28,369 nucleotides of DNA from DASSCW01 sp036556695 (GTDB taxonomy: Bacteria; Chloroflexota; Limnocylindria; QHBO01), in assembly GCA_036556695.1 (NCBI GenBank), contig DATBIY010000018.1, positions 1-28,369 of the forward strand. Direction: 5' to 3'. The position numbers were made by a program, and so were the translations under genes. Numbering within the stretch: position 1 is the first letter of the stretch; each line of letters starts with the position of its first letter. Below are positions 23,533 to 28,369 of this stretch, piece after piece. The notes under the pieces were generated by a model. The model searched no databases and was not told the origin of the DNA. It saw nothing but the letters and a program-made list of their open reading frames with translations.

Positions 23533-23970
23533 GTGATGCGGCTCATCTCGGGTGCGTTCCTGGTCGCCTGGCTGGCCGCGACACTGGCGTTCACGCTGCG
23601 CGCGGCGCATCCGCTGCCCGGCCAGGTGGTCACCGACAACCTCGTGCCGTTCACCACCATCGGCATCTACCTGGACAACCTGGACTCCGCCTTCTGGCTG
23701 TCGCAGGCCGCCGGCAACCTGCTCCTGCTCCTGCCGGTGGGCCTCTTCGGGCCGATTGCCCTGCCCATCCTGGGCCGATGGTGGCGCGTGGTCCTGCTCG
23801 CGGCCCTCATCTCCGGCGGGATCGAGATCGCCCAGCTCTCGGTGCCCGATCGATCGGCGGACGTCGACGACGTGATGCTGAACAGCGTCGGCGCGCTGCT
23901 GGGCTACTGGATCCTATGCCTGTGGCGCCTGCTGAGTCCCGCCACGCATCCCGTCGCTCGCACGGACTGA
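23533..23970 (+). CDS. VanZ-like family membrane protein
   Basis: 145 residues with about four membrane helices. VanZ-family blocks are present: NLVPFTTIGIYLDN after helix 1, AGNLLLLLPVGLFGP, then EIAQLSVPDRSADVDDVMLNSVGALLGYW with the family E-x-x-Q and R-x-x-D-x-x-D...N...G pattern. Glycopeptide (teicoplanin) resistance is known for VanZ itself; most relatives are uncharacterised membrane proteins. GTG 23533 or ATG 23536 is the start, with AAGG about 8-11 bases upstream. It stands alone, divergent from nuoJ and followed by the sigma factor after about 150 bases. Confidence 0.88.
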   Translation: MMRLISGAFLVAWLAATLAFTLRAAHPLPGQVVTDNLVPFTTIGIYLDNLDSAFWLSQAAGNLLLLLPVGLFGPIALPILGRWWRVVLLAALISGGIEIAQLSVPDRSADVDDVMLNSVGALLGYWILCLWRLLSPATHPVARTD

Positions 23971-24122
23971 GTCGGGGAGTGGCCGCGGAGGTGGCCATTC
24001 GACGCATGGCGTCCGCATCCGCTTTCGCCTAGCTTCGTTCCGCCGGTCCATCACGCAGATGGAACGGTTTGCCCCTTCCACGCGCCATTAGGCTGGCAGC
24101 CGATTGCCTGCTGCTGGAGGAC

Positions 24123-24674
24123 ATGCCCGAGCGAATGACCCGGGACCTTGTGGAGCGCGCAATGCACGGAGACACTGAAGCGTTCGGGACGCTGGCACAG
24201 GCACGCCTGGAGCGTCTGGTCGGTGCGGCCGGCCTGATCCTGCGTGACGCCGATGCCGCCGACGACGCGGTCCAGGATGCCCTGGTGCGCGCCTGGCGCG
24301 ACCTTCCACGCCTTCGTGACGCCGATCGATTCGACGCCTGGCTGCATCGCATCGTGCTGCGCAGCTGCACCGACCAGCTCCGACAACGGGCCCGTGCTCG
24401 GCATGACGATCTGAGTGCCGACCTCGCCACCTGGTCAGACAGCCCGCTGGAGGATCGCGATGAGCTCACAAGGGCCCTGGCCAGCCTGACCGATGAGCAT
24501 CGCGTCGTCATCGTGCTGCACTACTACCTGGGCCTGTCGCAGCCACAGATCGCCGACGCGCTCAAGACCCGAGTGGGGACCGTCAAATCGCGGCTCAGCC
24601 GCGCGATCCAGTACCTGCGCGCGGAGCTCGACTCGTCGGCTCGCGGGCGACCGGCACGGCAGGAACTCTCATGA
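24123..24674 (+). CDS. ECF-family RNA polymerase sigma factor
   Basis: About 183 residues. Sigma region 2 is ADDAVQDALVRAWRDLPRLRDADRFDAWLHRIVLRSCTD, split by a short linker from region 4, ALASLTDEHRVVIVLHYYLGLSQPQIADALKTRVGTVKSRLSRAI. It redirects RNA polymerase to a stress or envelope regulon. ATG 24123 has GGAGG only 2 bases upstream. ATG 24135 is also possible, and TTG 24069 would add residues outside the fold. The stop overlaps the next gene (ATGA), a membrane protein that is probably its anti-sigma partner. GGAAC at 24061-24065 resembles an ECF -35 element and may indicate autoregulation, but no clear -10 is seen. Confidence 0.92.
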   Translation: MPERMTRDLVERAMHGDTEAFGTLAQARLERLVGAAGLILRDADAADDAVQDALVRAWRDLPRLRDADRFDAWLHRIVLRSCTDQLRQRARARHDDLSADLATWSDSPLEDRDELTRALASLTDEHRVVIVLHYYLGLSQPQIADALKTRVGTVKSRLSRAIQYLRAELDSSARGRPARQELS

Positions 24675-25342
24675 ACAACGATCGCGACGACCTCGAGCGC
24701 CGGATCGCCGCCTCACTCGAGCGCAGCGCCCCAGCCCCCTCAGGTGATCTGCTCGATCGAGTGGAGGCAACCGTGCGCTCGACCCCGCAGGCCTCCGGAT
24801 CGCCCGCGACTATGCTCCTGCGATTCGCTGCTCTGGGTGGCGCCCTCGCCGCGGTGCTGCTCGGCGCTGCGCTATTGAGCGGCGCGGTGCGTCCACCGAG
24901 TGTCGGCGATTCATCCCGAGAACCGGCTACTGCGGTGGCGTCAACCGCCAGCCCGCAGGCATCCCAGATCGTCGGACCGAGCGGGTGGGCGGCGCCCGAC
25001 CGCTACGAGTACGTGGTCACTTCGAGCTGCGGTGAGCGGAGCTTCCTCGGCACCTACGCCATCACGGTCGAGCGCAGAAGTGGTGTTCGCTCTACAGCGC
25101 GCAACGGCTCCATTGACCTGCAGGGCGAAATCCCCTCAATCGAGGATCTGCTCGCGGAGGCCGCTGCTGCGCGCGAATCCGGGGCCGATGAGGTGACCGT
25201 CGAAACCGATCCGGCTGACGGCCACCCGACCCTGATCCAGATCGACTACGAGACCGACGCGATTGATGACGAGGCGTGTTATGAGATCACCGAATACCGG
25301 CCACTTCGCAGGTCCAGTCCCTCGCCGACGTCGACGAACTGA
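24671..25342 (+). CDS. Membrane protein, putative anti-sigma partner with DUF6174-like ectodomain
   Basis: 223 residues: a cytoplasmic N-terminus of about 48, one membrane span (about 49-72), a Ser/Thr/Ala/Pro linker, then an outer domain from about residue 108. The outer domain (YEYVVTSSCGER, IPSIEDLLAEA, GHPTLIQIDYETDAIDDEAC) resembles DUF6174-type domains by eye. The ATGA overlap with the sigma gene and the single-span topology suggest an anti-sigma factor. No H-x3-C-x2-C zinc motif is present in the cytoplasmic part. Cys120 and Cys203 are the only cysteines and could form a disulfide outside the cell, a possible redox input. Function is inferred from context. Confidence 0.7.
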   Translation: MNNDRDDLERRIAASLERSAPAPSGDLLDRVEATVRSTPQASGSPATMLLRFAALGGALAAVLLGAALLSGAVRPPSVGDSSREPATAVASTASPQASQIVGPSGWAAPDRYEYVVTSSCGERSFLGTYAITVERRSGVRSTARNGSIDLQGEIPSIEDLLAEAAAARESGADEVTVETDPADGHPTLIQIDYETDAIDDEACYEITEYRPLRRSSPSPTSTN

Positions 25343-25394
25343 GATTCGTCCGGGCATCCCCTGACACCTTGACCGCCACCGCCAACATGGGCGG

Positions 25395-26597
25395 GTGAGC
25401 GAAGGCCCAGGTCGGACTGCCCAAAGCGCCGGCGTCGAACGCCTCTTCACAGTACCGTTCGTGCTCCTGGCGCTGTGCGAGCTGGCCTACTTCACCTCGG
25501 CGGGTCTGACGGTGCCGCTGACTCCGCTGTTCGCCGAGGGTCCGCTGCAAGCCAGCGAGCTGTGGGTGGGCATCGCGGTCGGCATCTTCAGCGTGACCGC
25601 CGTCGCCCTCCGGCCGTTCGCCGGGCGGCTGTCGGACAGGCGCGGCCGGCGCGGGATGCTCATCGGCGGTGCGCTGCTTGCCGCGTTGGTCCTGGCGGCG
25701 CACGCCTTCGCGACCGAGCTGTGGATGCTCATCCTGCTACGGCTGAGCCTGGGCGTGGCAGAGGCGTTCTTCTTCGTGGCGGCGATCTCGGCGCTGGCCG
25801 ACATGGCACCGGCCGGCCGCGCCGGCGAGGCGATGAGCTTCAACTCGCTGGCGCTCTACCTGGGAATCGCGCTCGGTCCCCTGCTGGGCTACGCGCTGCT
25901 GGACGTCGGCGACTTTGCGTTGTCGTGGTTCGGCGGCGCGGGACTGGCGCTGATCGCCACGGCGTTGGCGCTGATGATCAGCGAAACGGCGCCGGAGGTC
26001 CTGCCCGATGCTCCGCCGACACCGCTGTTCAACCCGGCCGCATTCACCCCCGGACTGGCCATCTTTGCCGGCACGGCAGCCATGGGCGGCTTCCTTGCCT
26101 TCGTTGCGCTGCAGGCGCCCGATGTCGGCATGGATGGTTCCGGTCCTGTGCTTCTCCTGTTCGGGTTGGTGGTCGTCTTCTGCCGCATCGTCTTTGCGCG
26201 CCTGCCGGACCGTGTGCCTCCTTTCCGGCTGGCTGCGGCCGCCCTCGCCACGGCGGCCGTGGGGATGGGTCTGGCCAGCTTCGTCCAGTCGGCGGCGGGT
26301 CTGCTGGCGGGGGCGGTGCTGCTGGCTGTGGGCATGGCCTTCGTGACGCCTGCGATCTTTGCCGCCACGATCTCCCGCGTTCCGGCGGCCGAGCGCGGAA
26401 GCGCCATGGCCACCCTGAGCGTCTTCATCGACCTGGCATTTGGCGCCGGGCCGATCCTCGTTGGCTTCGTGGCCGGCTTCGGCGGCATTCCGGCAGGCTT
26501 CGGCGCCGTCGGCCTCGTGGCGGCCATCGCCGCCGCGGGCGTCGCCCTGTCGCTCGGTTCATTTGGGCGAATGAGGGAGGCAACCCCGGCCCGGTAG
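25395..26597 (+). CDS. MFS transporter, 12-TM type
   Basis: 400 residues with about 12 membrane helices. Motif A between helices 2 and 3 is GRLSDRRGRRGMLIGG, and LRLSLGVAEAFFFVAAISAL is the helix 4 region. The second half has a diverged motif-A-like loop (FARLPDRVPPFRL). This is the general sugar/drug MFS shape (YfcJ/AraJ-like); the substrate is unknown. GTG 25395 is the start, but its upstream region has no clear ribosome-binding site, only G-rich sequence. It follows the sigma/anti-sigma pair by 52 bases and could be in its regulon. The second repeat copy lies just past its stop. Confidence 0.9.
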   Translation: MSEGPGRTAQSAGVERLFTVPFVLLALCELAYFTSAGLTVPLTPLFAEGPLQASELWVGIAVGIFSVTAVALRPFAGRLSDRRGRRGMLIGGALLAALVLAAHAFATELWMLILLRLSLGVAEAFFFVAAISALADMAPAGRAGEAMSFNSLALYLGIALGPLLGYALLDVGDFALSWFGGAGLALIATALALMISETAPEVLPDAPPTPLFNPAAFTPGLAIFAGTAAMGGFLAFVALQAPDVGMDGSGPVLLLFGLVVVFCRIVFARLPDRVPPFRLAAAALATAAVGMGLASFVQSAAGLLAGAVLLAVGMAFVTPAIFAATISRVPAAERGSAMATLSVFIDLAFGAGPILVGFVAGFGGIPAGFGAVGLVAAIAAAGVALSLGSFGRMREATPAR

Positions 26598-26633
26598 CGC
26601 CAGCCGCCTTCTGGTCAACCGCCATACGCCTTC

Positions 26634-26842
26634 CGATTTCCGGAATGTGGCTGACGGCCGGCATTTCGGGAGTCAGTGTTCCCCGACTGCCGATATGCGC
26701 TCCCCCGTAGCGTTAAGTGGGTCGGATGGGTTCCTCGCGTCCCGCGGCGGCGGATTCCGTGCTCAGCGACTCCCGCGTTCGGCGAACTCGATGCGCTCCG
26801 ACTGACGCAACGCTACCCCCAGTCGCATACCGCAAGTCAGTG
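26634..26842 (-). repeat. Intergenic repeat element, copy B (~209 bases, inverted relative to copy A)
   Basis: Read on the minus strand this matches 4566-4773 end to end. 26809-26842 matches copy A block 1 (32 of 34 bases by my count), and 26686-26715 matches block 2 exactly over 30 bases. The interior is 93 bases against 92, and the 45-base tail (26641-26685) is equal in length. The tail hairpin is kept but imperfect (CCGGAATG against CATTTCGG). As in copy A, GTAGCGTT and AACGCTAC face each other within the element. It fills most of the 304-base gap between the MFS gene and the convergent flavoprotein gene. No coding signal is seen in that gap. Confidence 0.85.
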
Positions 26843-26874
26843 AGCACGAGAGGCGTGCACGGGCGCGCCACATC

Positions 26875-26892
26875 GACCGACAGGCATCGGTC
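26875..26892. terminator. Short hairpin downstream of the flavoprotein gene
   Basis: GACCGA at 26875-26880 pairs with TCGGTC at 26887-26892 over a 6-base loop, 9 bases beyond the stop of the minus-strand flavoprotein gene. There is no T-run. It is a possible terminator for that gene. Confidence 0.35.
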
Positions 26893-26901
26893 AATCGAGG
26901 A

Positions 26902-28369
26902 TCAGCGGGTGGGGCGCTCCCGGTCGGACATCTCCAGGATGTCGAGCATCGGCAGGTCGCGCTGGTACTCGCTGAACTCGAACTCGGGGCCGCAGCGCAG
27001 CGCGTCGTACGGGCAGGCATCGGCGCAGATGCCGCAGAAGATGCAGCGGCTGATGTCGAGCTGGTAGGTCTCCAGCGTGCGCGGCCGCGGCATCAGGGCG
27101 CCGACCGGGCAGGTCTCGGCGCAGCGGCCGCAGGAGACGCAGGGCGTCTCGTTAAGCGACACGAAATCGGCGGTGGTGACCAGTGAGTCGAAGCCCTTGC
27201 CGATGAAGTCGTAGCAGCCGGCGCCGACGATGTCCTTGCACACCTGGGCGCACCGGCCGCAGTCGATGCAGCGCGAGTAGTCGCGCAGGATGAAGCTGTG
27301 CGTCTCGTCGCGCATGTAGCCGTGGTTGACGCCGACGTACGGGTTGTCCTGGATCGAGCGCTCGTCGATCGCCATGTTGAGCGTCGTCTCGTACTCGATC
27401 GCGGCCTCGCGCAGGTCGCAGTGGCCGATGGCCTCGCAGGTGCACTGCAGGCAGCGTGAGCCCTCGCTCATCGCCTGGTCGTGGGTGTAGCCGAACTCGT
27501 ACTCGTTGAAGTTCGTCTTGCGCTCGTCCGCCTCGAGCTTGCCCATGATCGCCTTGGGCTCCTTCACGTCGTCGGTGAAGGGCACGATCGTCAGGAAGTT
27601 GGGCTGCGGCTCGGTGACGATGCGGCGCACCTGCGGGTCGTCCAGGTCGTGGCCGCGCAGCCAGTAGTCGATGGCGTAGCTGGCGCGCCGCCCCTCGCCG
27701 ATGGCCTCGACCACGGTGGTCGCTCCGGCGCGAACGTCGCCCGAGGCGAAGACCTTGGGCATGCCGGTGCGGAAGATGTGCTCCTCGGCCACCAGCGCGC
27801 CACGGCGGTCGACCTCGAGCTGCGAGCGGATCTCCTCAGGCTCGCTCTCGACCCAGCTGGTCTCGGGGCCCTGGCCGATGGCGCCCAGCACGGTGTCGCA
27901 CTCGACCACGAACTCGGTGCCCGGCATCGGCTCCGGCCGGCGGCGACCCTTCTCATCGGGCGCGCCGAGCTTCATGCGCTGGAACTCGACGCCGGTGACC
28001 TTGTTGTTCTTGTCGGTCAGGATGCGGACCGGCGCGGCCTGGAAGATGACGCGCGCGCCCTCCTCGATGGCCTCGTGCACCTCGTCCTGCGACGGCATGT
28101 CCTTCAGGTCGCGGCGATAGACGATGGTCACCTCGGCACTGCCCTGGCGCAGGCTGGTGCGGGTGCAGTCGATGGCGGTGAATCCGCCGCCGATGACGAC
28201 CACCCGCGCGTCCTTCAAAGCCGGGATGGGCAGGCCACGCGTCGAGTTGTAGAGGTTCTCCAGCGCGTTGACCACGCCGTCGGCGTCTTCGCCGGGGATG
28301 CCCAGCTCGTTCGACTTGTAGCAGCCGATGCCCACGTACACCGCGTCGTAGCCCTGCTCCAGCAGGTCG
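26902..28369 (-). CDS. GltD-type FAD/NAD(P) oxidoreductase fused to NuoG/NuoI-like 4Fe-4S domains (5' part outside window)
   Basis: The gene runs off the right edge; the frame is open to 28368 (DLLEQGYDAVYVGIGCYKS). The second Rossmann fold VVVIGGGFTAIDCTRTSLRQ and the FAD-closing motif VFASGDVRAGATTVVEAIGE are as in the glutamate synthase small subunit. After that come a Cys cluster CLQCTCEAIGHCDLR, then CIDCGRCAQVCKDIVG and CVSCGRCAETCPVGAL (NuoG/hydrogenase-type pair). Last is CIFCGICADACPYDAL with an acidic FEFSEYQR tail like NuoI. It would pass electrons between NAD(P)H and an Fe-S partner such as a formate dehydrogenase, hydrogenase or NuoEF-like unit; the partner is not in view. GTG 28341 is internal, not the start. 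Confidence 0.9.
   Translation of the reverse strand, partial: DLLEQGYDAVYVGIGCYKSNELGIPGEDADGVVNALENLYNSTRGLPIPALKDARVVVIGGGFTAIDCTRTSLRQGSAEVTIVYRRDLKDMPSQDEVHEAIEEGARVIFQAAPVRILTDKNNKVTGVEFQRMKLGAPDEKGRRRPEPMPGTEFVVECDTVLGAIGQGPETSWVESEPEEIRSQLEVDRRGALVAEEHIFRTGMPKVFASGDVRAGATTVVEAIGEGRRASYAIDYWLRGHDLDDPQVRRIVTEPQPNFLTIVPFTDDVKEPKAIMGKLEADERKTNFNEYEFGYTHDQAMSEGSRCLQCTCEAIGHCDLREAAIEYETTLNMAIDERSIQDNPYVGVNHGYMRDETHSFILRDYSRCIDCGRCAQVCKDIVGAGCYDFIGKGFDSLVTTADFVSLNETPCVSCGRCAETCPVGALMPRPRTLETYQLDISRCIFCGICADACPYDALRCGPEFEFSEYQRDLPMLDILEMSDRERPTR

Overview
The window is high-GC, gene-dense bacterial chromosome with short intergenic gaps and many 1-4 base stop/start overlaps. Three things suggest a Gram-positive-type (monoderm) organism in or near Chloroflexota, with Actinomycetota as the main alternative: an inositol-phospholipid gene set, a sortase-like protein, and a complex I block with separate NuoJ-K-L-M-N. 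No rRNA or phylogenetic marker is present, so this placement is inference. I see no tRNA, rRNA, CRISPR array, transposase, phage gene or replication origin.

Layout. (1) 1-4549, plus strand: the end of an ABC ATPase, a 65-residue arginine-rich protein, an ABC-2 permease, and three tandem paralogous two-domain GNAT acetyltransferases. (2) 4566-4773: an intergenic repeat. (3) 4784-10938, minus strand: an operon reading arsR > CDP-alcohol phosphotransferase (phosphatidylinositol-phosphate synthase type) > ino1 > acyltransferase > acyltransferase > PHP phosphoesterase > PimA-like mannosyltransferase. This looks like a complete route to acylated phosphatidylinositol mannosides. (4) 11069-14183, plus strand, divergent from arsR across a palindrome: an ABC-type protein that has lost its nucleotide-binding motifs, its permease, and a 14-TM MFS exporter. 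(5) 14180-14893, minus: a sortase-fold protein with Ser in place of the nucleophilic Cys. (6) 14933-17294: otsB and otsA, converging with overlapping ends. otsA is the last gene of the complex I operon. (7) 17299-23388, minus: nuoJ-K-L-M-N, with a histidine-rich insertion in NuoL. (8) 23533-26597, plus: a VanZ-like protein, an ECF sigma factor with its overlapping membrane partner, and a 12-TM MFS transporter. (9) 26634-26842: a second, inverted copy of the repeat. (10) 26902-28369, minus: the C-terminal part of a GltD-type flavoprotein fused to NuoG- and NuoI-like iron-sulfur domains.

The most novel-looking items are the paired ~208-base structured repeat, found both times between convergent genes, and the ArsR-headed phosphoinositide lipid operon with an unexplained PHP enzyme. 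Others are the degenerate ABC protein, the Cys-to-Ser sortase, the NuoL His-rich insertion, and two genes (nuoJ and the degenerate ABC protein) whose full N-terminus seems to need a CTG start.
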